A stretch of 64,000 nucleotides of DNA. It comes from Erythrobacter sp. 3-20A1M. Its GTDB lineage: Bacteria > Pseudomonadota > Alphaproteobacteria > Sphingomonadales > Sphingomonadaceae. The stretch covers positions 62,001-126,000 of the forward strand of contig NZ_CP045200.1 of NCBI RefSeq assembly GCF_018636735.1. The letters run 5' to 3'. Both the position numbers and the translations under genes were made by a program. The notes beneath the pieces were generated by a model. The model was not told where the DNA came from. It was given only the letters and a program-made list of their open reading frames with translations, and searched no databases. Shown here piece after piece: positions 1 to 8,546 of the stretch. Position 1 is the first letter of the stretch. The number at the start of each line of letters is the position of its first letter.

Positions 1-1
1 C

Positions 2-145
2 AGCTCGAAGAGCAAGGCGTGGAAGGACATCTGGGGCTCCGGCCAAGGCATCGGCGCGGTCAAGGCAGTCGAAAGCGTCGCCGATTTCGTCGACCGCCTG
101 GAGGCGCAGTACGCCGAGGCGCGGGAGCGGTTGCTGGCGGGATGA
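2..145 (+). CDS. C-terminal end of a nitronate monooxygenase-like flavoprotein (partial)
   Basis: Only the last 47 codons lie in the window; the gene starts upstream of base 1. The frame reads K-D-I-W-G-S-G-Q-G-I-G-A-V followed by a charged helix ending in ERLLAG and a TGA stop. The G-x-G-Q-G-x-G stretch near the C-terminus is typical of the nitronate monooxygenase / 2-nitropropane dioxygenase family, FMN-dependent TIM-barrel enzymes that oxidise alkyl nitronates. No other part of the protein is visible, so the family call rests on this short tail. The 273 bases after the stop, up to the ABC permease, hold a short stem (CCGCT/AGCGG, about 229-244) but no convincing gene. Confidence 0.55.
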   Translation, partial: SSKSKAWKDIWGSGQGIGAVKAVESVADFVDRLEAQYAEARERLLAG

Positions 146-418
146 CAAGCCAAGAGGGGTGACAAAGGTTACAGGGCGTCACTTTCGGTCCCGGCAAGCA
201 AATCGATGTTATAATTGCATAAACTGACCGCTCCGAAAAGCGGACGGACAGTGGGAGGGAGGCGAAACGCGCTCCTGAAAGGGGCCGACAATGAGAAAGA
301 CCCTCCGCCGGTACCGAGCTGCGTCCAAGTAGGAAAGCGCGGGTGCCACGGCTTCAGGGCGTTGCGACTGCGGTCATGCTGTCTCTGGCACCGGAACGAC
401 GCCCGGCGGAGGCTGCCT

Positions 419-1141
419 TTACCGAAACTGATGTCTTGCCAACATCGGCACCATTGCCACCAGAATGGCGATACCCACGACCAGCCCAGCCATCGCATAT
501 CGTTCGGGCGTTGGCTGAATCAGCGTGTTGTAGGCCAGCACCCATGGAAACCACTCGGCCTGCTGCCTCCGGCTGATCATCACGGCAAGCGCAACCAGGG
601 TGCCACCGATACCGAAGATCAGCGGGACGACGAAATTGGCAAAGCGCAATGAAACCCATAGTTGAAGGCCGACCAAGATAGTCATGGAGGCGGTCATCAG
701 TGCGCCCTTTTGCGCCAGTCTCGACAATGGGAAAGGTTCCTTGGGAAGGCCGGGGCCCATCGCGCCACCCAGCCACGTGCCGAGACTGGCAAAGGCAAGG
801 ACGAGCGCGGTCATCAGGATCACGGCTGCCAATGTCACAATGATCTTCGCCACGAATATCCGCCACCGCGCGATGGGCAATGCGAGCAAGTGGTCCCAAC
901 CGTGCCCCCGATGCTCGATCTGGGCGGTCAATGCGGTGAAGGCGGCGATGACCATCGGCGCCAGGAACAGCGCCCAGAGTGGCAGAGCGAAGCGATATGT
1001 ATCGGTCCACGACGCCGCACGATCGTTCGACAGCAGGGCCAGCATCACCAGCAATCCCGGGAGAGCCGGTGCGACCACCGCGATCAGCAAAGCGAGCGAT
1101 CCCCTGAGCTTGTGCACCTCGTTAACGACGAGCGCGATCAT
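419..1141 (-). CDS. ABC-2 type transporter permease
   Basis: A 240-residue integral membrane protein with about six hydrophobic segments. The N-terminal one starts almost at once after MIALVVNEVHKLRGS, and the last is GLVVGIAILVAMVPML. The N-terminal E-x-x-K-L-R-x-S motif and the overall layout fit the ABC-2 permease family of lantibiotic/bacitracin-type exporters, which extrude or expel small molecules or lipid-bound peptides. It overlaps the upstream ATPase gene by 4 bp (ATGA), so the two are translationally coupled and should form one exporter. Substrate cannot be told from sequence. It could also be the permease of a CcmA-type antibiotic efflux pair. Confidence 0.85.
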   Translation of the reverse strand: MIALVVNEVHKLRGSLALLIAVVAPALPGLLVMLALLSNDRAASWTDTYRFALPLWALFLAPMVIAAFTALTAQIEHRGHGWDHLLALPIARWRIFVAKIIVTLAAVILMTALVLAFASLGTWLGGAMGPGLPKEPFPLSRLAQKGALMTASMTILVGLQLWVSLRFANFVVPLIFGIGGTLVALAVMISRRQQAEWFPWVLAYNTLIQPTPERYAMAGLVVGIAILVAMVPMLARHQFR

Positions 1142-2082
1142 GCCGCTCTCCTTTTCGGGCCCTGCCGCGCTGCGCCATCCTCGGCACGCAAAGTATCGCG
1201 ATAGAGATCTTCCAGGCTACGCTTGCGCGGCGTCATTGCCGACACCGCGATTCCGTGCGTGACCAATAGTCGATTTGCGGCAGCGGCCGCTGCCCGATCT
1301 TCACCAGGACACTGAACGCGGATGGCACCTTCATCGACAAGGCTCGCTGGCACTCCGTTAGCGATCAAGACCTCCATCGCCGCGCCTGCGCGGTCCACTG
1401 TGAAATCGATTTGCGACGAGCGGTCCAGCAGGTCCGCGACGGAGCCCTGCAGTACCGCTGATCCGGCGCGAAGCAGGCACAGTCCCTGGGCGGTTTGCTC
1501 GACCTCAGAAAGCAGGTGGCTGGATACGAAGACCGTGCCTCCGATCCGGTCCGGCAATTCGCGTATGAGCCTGCGCATTGCCATGATGCCGTCCGGATCG
1601 AGGCCATTTGTCGGCTCGTCGAGCAGCAAGAGGCGCGGCTTTCCTAGCAATGCACGCGCGAGGGCAAGGCGCTGTTTCATGCCCAGGGAATAGTCGCGCA
1701 CGCGTTTATTGCCCGCGCGCTGAAGTTCTACCAGTTCGAGAACCCGGTCGATCTCGCGTTCGCGCAAACCCAGCACCCTTCGGGTGAGTTCAAGGTTGGC
1801 GCGCCCGCTCAGATGGTCGTAGACCGACGCGCTTTCCACAAACGCGCCCACGCCGGACAACGCCTGAAGACGGTGCGCAAATAGGTTGTGGCCCAGCAGA
1901 TGGACGCATCCCCGGTCGGGTCGCAGCAGGCCGAGCAAAAGGCGCAACGTGGTGGTCTTGCCCGCGCCGTTCGGCCCGAGGAAGCCAAAGACGCAGCCGG
2001 TAGGGACCTGCAGACTCAATCCATCGACCACCACTGTCTTGCCGAAGCGCTTCGTCAGGTTCTGTGTCTCGATCGCGAACAT
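1138..2082 (-). CDS. ABC transporter ATP-binding protein
   Basis: A 314-residue ATPase with Walker A GPNGAGKTT near residue 38, signature YSLGMKQR near 132, Walker B LLLLDEPTNGLD near 155 and an H-loop in VSSHLLSE near 190. The roughly 80-residue extension after the nucleotide-binding domain is usual for the BcrA/CcmA subfamily that pairs with ABC-2 permeases. It is the first gene of a two-gene operon with the permease at 419-1141. The upstream intergenic region (2083-2230) is noticeably AT-richer and separates it from a divergent, broken membrane-protein gene. Such a pairing with a small membrane protein is common but its role is unknown here. Confidence 0.92.
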   Translation of the reverse strand: MFAIETQNLTKRFGKTVVVDGLSLQVPTGCVFGFLGPNGAGKTTTLRLLLGLLRPDRGCVHLLGHNLFAHRLQALSGVGAFVESASVYDHLSGRANLELTRRVLGLREREIDRVLELVELQRAGNKRVRDYSLGMKQRLALARALLGKPRLLLLDEPTNGLDPDGIMAMRRLIRELPDRIGGTVFVSSHLLSEVEQTAQGLCLLRAGSAVLQGSVADLLDRSSQIDFTVDRAGAAMEVLIANGVPASLVDEGAIRVQCPGEDRAAAAAANRLLVTHGIAVSAMTPRKRSLEDLYRDTLRAEDGAARQGPKRRAA

Positions 2083-2236
2083 GGGTGCAGCCCTCTTGCG
2101 ACTCTTTAATTGAGAGCTAAATTCTGGGCAGATCGAAAATTTAAGTCAAGATTAAATCGCGCTAAGACCCAACACGCTTTTTCGCGATTGGAGCAGCTGC
2201 CAGCGTCACCCATCACCGGGGGTACGTTTCGTACTA

Positions 2237-2635
2237 GTGGTCGCGTTCGGGATGGAGATTGTCATGCTTTTCGTTTCCAACGCGCGCTGGTGCACGAACT
2301 CGGCGGTTTCCCGCCCAATCGGCTACCGATGCTGGTCTACCTTGCGGGTGTATGGACCGTCAGACAGCTTTCGCTCGATTGGCCTGGGGTCAGATGTTCA
2401 ACCACTGCTGCACCTCCGCCTGCGACTCCTTTGGGAGGGCGCTGGCAGCTGGCGGTACGGCCAGCGTCTTCCTGACCCATCATTGTGGGGGCTGCTTCTC
2501 GGTCCCGCAAATGGCGCAAGGCTAGCAGTCGATCCGCCGGTTATCACCGTCGTTCTGGTCGGCTTTCTGATGTTGGTAATGGCCTTTGTGACGAAACGCG
2601 CCGCGGCCGAGGAAGAATTGGGTGGATTGTTCTGA
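2237..2635 (+). pseudogene. Broken small membrane protein gene, possibly DUF2975-like
   Basis: No single frame gives a sensible protein, but pieces of three frames join into one. The start is VVAFGMEIVMLF (frame of 2237). It continues as LPMLVYLAGVWTVRQ (frame of 2110, about 2325-2355), then AFARLAWGQMFN and ALAAGGTASVFLT (frame of 2259, about 2358-2482), and ends in the first frame as WGLLLGPANGARL, DPPVITVVLVGFLMLVM and a charged tail. The reconstructed order (membrane segment, F-A-R-L-A-x-G-x-M-F, membrane segment, D-P-x-x-x-x-x-x-V-G-x-x-x-L) resembles DUF2975 proteins, which usually sit next to a small XRE regulator; none is present. At least three frame changes in 400 bp suggest decay rather than a single reading error. 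The family name is inference. Confidence 0.45.
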
Positions 2636-2775
2636 TCCCCGTAAGGATCACGCGCGATGATGTCCTTGCCGAGCGCAGGATGACCGGGCGACTTGCTCGA
2701 CTAAATCTATGCCGAAACGGACCTCGACGCGACCGACTAACGTCCGCACAACCCTGCGTCTCTGGGGTCGCCCCC

Positions 2776-3902
2776 CTACTCGGCGTCCTCCACATCGACC
2801 GTTTCGCCGGTCACGCGCTGGGCCAGGGCGGCGCTGATGAAGGGGTCGATCGCGCCGTCGAGTACGTCGTCGGGGCTGGTCGAGATTTCGCCCGTGCGCA
2901 GGTCCTTCACCTGCTGGTAGGGCTGGAGGACGTAGCTGCGGATCTGGTGGCCCCAGCCGATCTCGGTCTTCTCGGCATATTCGCTACCGGCCGCCGCCTC
3001 GCGTTCGGCCATCTCGCGTTCGAACAGCCGCGCTTTCAGCATGTTCATCGCGGTCGCGCGGTTCTTGTGCTGGCTGCGGTCGTTCTGGCTCGCGACCACG
3101 ATGCCGGTCGGCTGGTGGGTGATGCGGACCGCGGAATCGGTCGTGTTGACGTGCTGTCCACCCGCGCCGCTGGCGCGGTAAGTGTCGATCTTGAGGTCGC
3201 TTTCGTTGATCTCGATCTCGATATCGTCGTCGATCACCGGATAGACCCACACGCTGGAAAACGAGGTGTGGCGCCGGGCCGAGCTATCATAGGGGCTGAT
3301 CCGCACGAGCCGATGCACGCCGCTCTCGGTCTTGGCATAGCCATAGGCGTTCTCGCCCTTCACCAGCAGCGTGGCGGACTTGATGCCCGCGGCCTCGCCC
3401 GCCTGATATTCGACCGTCTCCACCTTGAAGCCGCGCCGTTCGGCCCAGCGCGCGTACATGCGCAGCAGCATCTCGGCCCAGTCCTGGCTTTCGGTGCCGC
3501 CCGCGCCCGCGTGGATTTGATATAGGTGTCGTTGGCGTCCGCCTCGCCCGACAGCAGCGCCTGCACCTTGTCGGCATCGGCGCGGTCGGCGAGCTTCGCC
3601 AGGCTCGCGAGACCTTCGTTCGCGATGTCGTCGTCGCCCTCGGCATCGCCCATCTCGACGAATTCGATCGCGTCGTTCTTCTCGGAGTCGATCTCGCGCA
3701 CGGTGTTGACCGCGTTTTCGAGCCGCTTCTGCTCCTGCGTGATCGCCTGTGCCTGCTTGGGATCGTCCCACAGCGTGGGGTCCTGCACGCGGGCATTGAG
3801 CTCGTCGAGGCGGCGCAGCGCGCGCTCCCAGTCCAGCGACTGGCGCACCAGCGCGAGCGCGGCGTCGATACGGTCGATATGGGCCTGCCCTTCGGCACGC
3901 AT
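2776..3902 (-). CDS. prfB: Peptide chain release factor 2, reading frame broken by a missing base
   Basis: RF2 terminates translation at UGA and UAA. The N-terminal part starts at ATG 3902 (AGGAG nine bases upstream) as [18 protein letters not shown] and runs to ANDTY. The rest continues in another frame as [14 protein letters not shown]. It then shows [14 protein letters not shown] (the position of the SPF-type stop-recognition motif, here S-P-Y), the GGQ motif in [16 protein letters not shown] near residue 250, and ends ETVDVEDAE. The frames meet at about 3514-3522. Adding one base gives 375 residues, which I recall as typical for alphaproteobacterial RF2. RF2 is normally essential, so a sequence error is likely, but a -1 recoding event is not excluded. 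No E. coli-type UGA shift site is present near codon 25. Confidence 0.85.
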
Positions 3903-3990
3903 ATGGGAAAACTCCTGAATTCGTCTGGAAAGCGCGCCTAGCGCAGCACGCGCGCGGGGGAAAGGCCGCCGCCCCCGGTCGAGGCAATCG

Positions 3991-4554
3991 CTACCGTCCG
4001 GTGAGCCTGTGTACGGCGGCGAGGCTGTTCTTCACATGCTCGGCCGGATTCATGTCGGAATAGACGCTGGCCACCTTACCGTCCTGTCCGATGACATAGG
4101 TCGTGCGGCTGGAATAGCCGGTCGTCGCCCCGTCCTTGCCCTTCAGCGACACATCGTACTTGTTCAGCAAGGCCGGGCTGGCCGCGGCGACGGTGAACTT
4201 GCCGGCGCATTTCTCGGATGAGAACTTGGCCAGCTGGTCGGTATTGCCTGCGGTCATGCCGATCACGGTCGCGCCCGCGGCTTTGAACTTGGCGATATTC
4301 TGCGCGAAGGTATGCGCCTCGACATTGCAGCCGGGGGTGAAGGCGGCGGGGAAAAAATAGAGCACCACCGGCCCGTTCCTCAACGCGGCTTTCAGATCGA
4401 CGGTCACCGGCTTGCCCGCCATCGCCCCGCGCGCGGTGAAGGCTGGCGCGGCTTTGCCGACCGGGATTTCGGCCATGGTGGGCGACGCGACAAGGGTCGC
4501 AGCGGCAAGCGCCATGGCGGCGAAGGGTGCGTAGCGGGTCATGCGACGCATCAT
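3991..4554 (-). CDS. Secreted peroxiredoxin (PrxQ/BCP-like)
   Basis: A 187-residue thiol peroxidase with an N-terminal signal peptide (basic start, then FAAMALAAATLVASPTMA) that should send it to the periplasm. The peroxidatic motif is P-A-A-F-T-P-G-C, with the following N-V-E-A-H typical of the PrxQ/BCP branch. A second cysteine lies in SSEKCAGKF. It would reduce hydrogen peroxide or organic peroxides using thiols. ATG codons at 4554, 4551 and 4542 are all possible starts; the outermost is used. It lies 38 bp downstream of the class A PBP gene on the same strand and 88 bp upstream of prfB, so cotranscription with the cell-wall genes is plausible. Confidence 0.85.
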   Translation of the reverse strand: MMRRMTRYAPFAAMALAAATLVASPTMAEIPVGKAAPAFTARGAMAGKPVTVDLKAALRNGPVVLYFFPAAFTPGCNVEAHTFAQNIAKFKAAGATVIGMTAGNTDQLAKFSSEKCAGKFTVAAASPALLNKYDVSLKGKDGATTGYSSRTTYVIGQDGKVASVYSDMNPAEHVKNSLAAVHRLTGR

Positions 4555-4592
4555 GAACCGCTGACGCGCCGCCGCCAAGCGCAATCTGGCGG

Positions 4593-7130
4593 CTAGTAGA
4601 TCCCGCCTTGCTGCTCTACGAAGTCGTTCCGGCGCTCTTCGCCCTGGGTGCTGCGGCGTTCCGTCACGGGCCGCTCCGCCTCGCGGATAAGGGCCAGGAT
4701 GCGCCGCCGTTCCGCCGCCAGTTGCTCGCGGCGGGTGGTCCGGGGCGGTTCGGTATCGGGCTTGAAAGCCTCCCATATCACCGATGCCTTCACCGCATCG
4801 CTGGCCGTCTGGCCGAACACGCGTTTCCCGCTGACCCGGTCGATCTGAACCATCCGCACGCCCGGCGGTGCCACCGCGGGGGAATCGTCCCACCGCTTGC
4901 GCGTATCCTCGATGAACTTCTTCAGCACCGGCGCGGCGACCGTCGCGCCCTGGGCATAGCCGCCCATGTTGCGCGGATTGTCGAACCCGATGAAGACGCC
5001 CGCGATGCGCTGCTGCGTGCCGCCCATGAACCAGGTGTCCTTCGGCCCCGTGGTCGTGCCGGTCTTGCCGAACAGCGGCAGGCCCATGCCGGAAAGGCGG
5101 CGGCCCGTGCCCCGGATCACGACGCCTTCGAGCATATGCGTGACCTGGTAGGCTGTGCGCGGGTCGAGCACCTGCTTGCCCGTCGGGCCGAGGCGCGGCA
5201 TCGGCTTCCCGTCCCATTCGGCCATGTTGCAGCCTTCGCACGGGCGGTCGTCGGCGCGCCAGATCACCTTGCCCCGGTGGTCCTGAACGTAATCGATCAG
5301 CGTCGGATTATGCAGTCGACCGCGATCGGCCAGCGCCGCATAGGCGTTCACCATGCGCAGCACGGTGGTCTCGCCCGCTCCCAGCGCGAAGGCGGGATAC
5401 GGCTTGTAATCGCCGATATTCATCCGCTTGAAGGTGTCGACGACGTTCTTCATCCCCGCATCCATCGCGATGCGGACCGTCATCAGGTTCTGGCTCTGCT
5501 CGAGCCCCCAGCGCAGGGTATGCGTGCCGCCCGCGCCGCCGCCCGAATTGCTGAAGCATTTCTCGCCCAAATTGGCGCCCTGGTAGAAGCAGTAAGAGGT
5601 GTTCGCGACCTGCGTGGAGGGGGTCATGCCGTGGTCGAGCCCGGTGGCGTAAACGAACGGCTTGATGGTGGATCCCGGCTGCCGCATCGCCTGCGTCGCG
5701 CGGTTGAAACTGCCGAGGCGGAAATCGAACCCGCCCTGCATCGCGGTGACGCGGCCGGTCTGCGGATCTTCCACAACCATGCCGCCCGACACCTCGGGTA
5801 TCGTGCGAACCGCGTAGTTGGAGCCGGATGGCGCGGCCGCGATCACGTCGCCTGCCTTCAGCTTCGACGGCAGGCCGATCAGCGGCGCGGTCTTCCCGTC
5901 GGAGAAACCGATCGTCGCGCGCGAGCCGCTGCGTTCGGTGACCACGCCGACGCGCCAGTCCTTGTAGTTCACGCCCAGGTTGGAGCTTGCGAGCTGGCTC
6001 TGCCAGTCGCCGTCGTCGAAATCGATCGTCGCGATCGGCCCGCTCCAGCCGCGGCTGCCATGGTAGCGCAAGAGGCCGTAGCGCAGCGCGTCGCGGGCCG
6101 CGTCCTGCAACTGCGTGTCCAGCGAGGTGCGGACCCACAGGCCCCCGGCATAGACGCTGTTGCGCCCATCCTCGGCGGTTTCCCCGAAGCGGTCGATCAG
6201 TTCGCGCCGGACCTCCTCCAGAAAATAGCCCGCATCGGCAGAGCGAGTGGTGCGCTGAGTCACGAGGCCGAGCGGCTGCGCCTCCGCGGCGCGCGCCTCG
6301 GCCGGCGTGATGAAGTCGTTCTTCGCCATCTGGTCGAGCACGAAATTGCGCCGCGCCACCGCCTTGTCGTGATATTTCGCGCGGCCGTATTGCTCCGGTG
6401 CCTTGGGCAGGATGGCCAGGAACGCCGCCTCGTGCAGGTCGAGATCGGCGACGTCCTTGTCGAAATAGGCGCGCGATGCCGCCTGCACGCCGAAGCTGCG
6501 CCGGCCCAGCGGGATTTCATTGAGATAGAGCGTCAGGATCTCCGGCTTGCTCATCACGCTTTCGATCCGGCGCGCGAGCACCATTTCCTTCAGCTTGCGC
6601 GTGACCGAGTATTCGTCGCCCAGCAGCAGGTTCTTTGCCACCTGCTGGGTGATGGTGGACCCGCCCACCGCGCGCTCGTCCGACCCGTATTTGCGCGCGT
6701 AGTCGACCACCGCGTTGAGCGTGCCCGACAGGTCCACCCCGCCGTGAGTGAAGAAGGTCTTGTCCTCCGCCGAAAGGAACGCGTTGATCAGCGGCTTCGG
6801 GAAGTCCGCATATTGCAGCTGCACCCGCCGCTCGCGGGCATAGGAATGAACGATCTCGCCATCGATCCCGCGCACCACCGTGGGCAGCGGGGTCTCGTAA
6901 TCGGTCAGCGATTCCGCGTCGGGGAGGCTCCAGACGAGATAGACGTAGAGCGCCAACAGCAGGGCCAGCCCGATCGCGCCGAGGGAGAACAGCCAGCGGA
7001 ACAGCCCGCTGGTATTCCACCATCCGCGAAAGCCATCGACGAGGGCATGCCAGCCCTCAGTAAGCTGGGAAAACGCCCCCGACGCCTCTCGGCGGATGCG
7101 ATAATGAAAAGGAACGGTACCGTCAGACAT
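4593..7130 (-). CDS. mrcA: Class A penicillin-binding protein (PBP1A family)
   Basis: An 845-residue bifunctional peptidoglycan synthase. After a cytoplasmic start (MSDGTVPFHYRI) and one membrane anchor (about residues 45-68) comes the glycosyltransferase domain. It shows EDKTFFTHGG near 122, GGSTITQQVAKNLLL near 160 and PEILTLYLNEIPLG near 198. The transpeptidase domain has the active-site serine in PGSTIKPF near 483, SQN near 547 and KTGTT near 685. It polymerises lipid II and cross-links stem peptides on the outer face of the inner membrane. The gene directly follows the amidase gene by 68 bp, forming a cell-wall unit. The C-terminal 40 residues after the final domain are arginine/glutamate-rich. 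Length and motif order are normal for PBP1A. Confidence 0.95.
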   Translation of the reverse strand: MSDGTVPFHYRIRREASGAFSQLTEGWHALVDGFRGWWNTSGLFRWLFSLGAIGLALLLALYVYLVWSLPDAESLTDYETPLPTVVRGIDGEIVHSYARERRVQLQYADFPKPLINAFLSAEDKTFFTHGGVDLSGTLNAVVDYARKYGSDERAVGGSTITQQVAKNLLLGDEYSVTRKLKEMVLARRIESVMSKPEILTLYLNEIPLGRRSFGVQAASRAYFDKDVADLDLHEAAFLAILPKAPEQYGRAKYHDKAVARRNFVLDQMAKNDFITPAEARAAEAQPLGLVTQRTTRSADAGYFLEEVRRELIDRFGETAEDGRNSVYAGGLWVRTSLDTQLQDAARDALRYGLLRYHGSRGWSGPIATIDFDDGDWQSQLASSNLGVNYKDWRVGVVTERSGSRATIGFSDGKTAPLIGLPSKLKAGDVIAAAPSGSNYAVRTIPEVSGGMVVEDPQTGRVTAMQGGFDFRLGSFNRATQAMRQPGSTIKPFVYATGLDHGMTPSTQVANTSYCFYQGANLGEKCFSNSGGGAGGTHTLRWGLEQSQNLMTVRIAMDAGMKNVVDTFKRMNIGDYKPYPAFALGAGETTVLRMVNAYAALADRGRLHNPTLIDYVQDHRGKVIWRADDRPCEGCNMAEWDGKPMPRLGPTGKQVLDPRTAYQVTHMLEGVVIRGTGRRLSGMGLPLFGKTGTTTGPKDTWFMGGTQQRIAGVFIGFDNPRNMGGYAQGATVAAPVLKKFIEDTRKRWDDSPAVAPPGVRMVQIDRVSGKRVFGQTASDAVKASVIWEAFKPDTEPPRTTRREQLAAERRRILALIREAERPVTERRSTQGEERRNDFVEQQGGIY

Positions 7131-7198
7131 GATGCGCGCGCGGCCCTAGCATGGCGATCCTGTCGCGCGCCATAACCAATCTCTCGCCACGGGCCAGC

Positions 7199-8071
7199 CT
7201 AGCCGACCGGCGTCTGGCGCGCGAAGTAGATGCGGATCGCCCGCGCCATGGTGTCGGCGAAGCGCCGCCGCCCCTCCGGCGAGACGAGCCGCGCGGCATC
7301 AGATGGATCGGTGAGGAAGCCCGCTTCGTACAGCACCGCCGGCAAGTCAGGCGCGCGAAGGACGGCCAGCGCGGCGGAGCGGCGGGGTTGCGGATTGAAT
7401 TGCAGCCGCCCTTCCCCCTCGCGCATGATCAGCCGCGCAAATTCCTCCGATTTCTCCTGCACCCGCCGTTGCGAGAGTTCCACCAGGATCGAGCTGACCT
7501 CGCTGTCGGTATCCGCCACATCGACGCCGTTGAGCCGGTCGGCATCGTTTTCCCGCTCGGCAAAGCGGGCGGCCGCCTCGCTGGATGCCTTGCTCGACAG
7601 CGTGTAGATACTGGCCCCCTGAACCGGCGAATCTTCCGCCGAGCTGTCCGCGTGGATGGAAATGAACAGGTCGGCGTCGAGGCGGCGCGCGACTTCGGGC
7701 CGCTCGGACAGGATGCGGAAGCTGTCGTCGTCGCGGGTCATCGCCACCCGCACCCCGCCTTCTTCCAGCAGGCGATCGCGCAATGCCTGGGCGAGCGCCA
7801 GCACCAGCCGCTTTTCCTCTATCCCCCCGGCGCTGGCGCCCGGGTCCCGGCCACCGTGCCCGGCATCGATGACCACCAGGGGGCGCGAGCGGTCCATCGG
7901 ACCCTGGACGGGCGGCAAGTCTTCGGCACCGTGCGTATCGGGCAATCGCAACGTCAGCACGTAGTCGCGGCCGAGATACGGCACCGGCAGCGTCAGGCCC
8001 AGCGCCAGCAGCGCGCCGCACAGCGCCAGCGGACACAGCAGGACCAGCAGGATTTTCGCGCGCATCGACAT
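7199..8071 (-). CDS. N-acetylmuramoyl-L-alanine amidase (AmiC family)
   Basis: A 290-residue zinc amidase of the Amidase_3 family that cuts the bond between N-acetylmuramic acid and L-alanine during cell separation. Zinc-ligand motifs visible are VVIDAGHGGRDPG (near residue 67) and the glutamate in the following E-E-K-R region; ISIHADSS supplies the second histidine near 140. The N-terminus (MRAKILLVLLCPLALCGALLALG) is a signal or anchor segment for the periplasm. There is no AMIN domain, unlike E. coli AmiC. It is the first gene of the amidase-PBP1A pair. Two starts are possible (8071 and 8065). It is divergent from rne with 475 bp between. Confidence 0.92.
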   Translation of the reverse strand: MSMRAKILLVLLCPLALCGALLALGLTLPVPYLGRDYVLTLRLPDTHGAEDLPPVQGPMDRSRPLVVIDAGHGGRDPGASAGGIEEKRLVLALAQALRDRLLEEGGVRVAMTRDDDSFRILSERPEVARRLDADLFISIHADSSAEDSPVQGASIYTLSSKASSEAAARFAERENDADRLNGVDVADTDSEVSSILVELSQRRVQEKSEEFARLIMREGEGRLQFNPQPRRSAALAVLRAPDLPAVLYEAGFLTDPSDAARLVSPEGRRRFADTMARAIRIYFARQTPVG

Positions 8072-8546
8072 CGCCAGCCCGCAGATACGGGCGGTAAGCC
8101 CCCGATGGCAACATCATAGAAAGCTTCGCAGTTGCCGTGGCCCCGCGGGGGTGCTAGCCCATGATGGCCCAAGGAACGGGCCGGGAGGATAGCAGGCGGC
8201 GGCGGCGACATCGCGCGCTTCCGCGTCCACTACCCGGTGAATGTTCCCGTGGCACGGACGGGTACCTATGCCCGATCCAATGACAGGTTGATGCGACAGA
8301 TGAACAGCTCCTTCCCCTCCCTCGCCATGCCAATGCCAGGCATTACGGCGATCGGTGCGGGGAAAGCGGCGCACACGACGTGCGCATTCGCTGGCGCAGA
8401 CACGATCCCCCGCACCGTGGCGACGCAGCGCCCGGGGCGGTTCCCGCATTCCGCGCCGTCCCTTCCGGACGGACGCGGCCTTTCCCAAAATTCGCGCCGC
8501 CGCGCCCCGGGCCTGTCCCGGCGCCCCGGCGCATGGAGAATACAAT
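8072..8546 (+). promoter_or_regulatory. Long intergenic leader upstream of rne
   Basis: A 475-bp non-coding stretch between the divergent amidase and rne genes. It must hold the promoters of both. Near its rne end is a strong GC hairpin (8451-8478) and then GC-rich inverted stretches running up to a ribosome binding site (GGAG at about 8535) eleven bases before ATG 8547. In E. coli the structured 5' leader of rne lets RNase E cleave its own messenger and hold its level constant. A similar role here is inference from position and structure only. No convincing small gene was seen inside. Confidence 0.5.
8451..8478 (+). promoter_or_regulatory. GC-rich hairpin in the rne leader
   Basis: The arms CCGCG-CC-GTCC (8451-8461) and GGACG-GA-CGCGG (8467-8478) pair almost perfectly around a short CTTC-type loop, followed by CCTTTCCC. 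On RNA this is a stable stem about 70 bases before the rne start codon. It could act as an attenuator or as the structure sensed in RNase E autoregulation. Function is not shown by the sequence. Confidence 0.45.

Noticed and set aside
169-498. A 109-codon minus-strand frame running into the ABC permease region
   Set aside because: Its sequence is Trp/Arg/Phe-rich noise, mostly overlaps the permease in another frame, and has no ribosome binding site.
2485-3525. A 346-codon plus-strand frame opposite prfB, ending at the prfB frame break
   Set aside because: Antisense shadow; the prfB protein sequence is unambiguous on the minus strand.
3820-3902. Classic RF2 programmed +1 frameshift site
   Set aside because: No in-frame UGA and no CTT-TGA-C context exists near codon 25; the frame change is 100 codons later and in the opposite direction.
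4608-7175. An 855-codon open frame on the plus strand opposite the PBP1A gene
   Set aside because: It mirrors the third-position GC of the real gene and its product is compositionally biased (Arg, Ala, His) with no family features; the minus-strand PBP has all its motifs.
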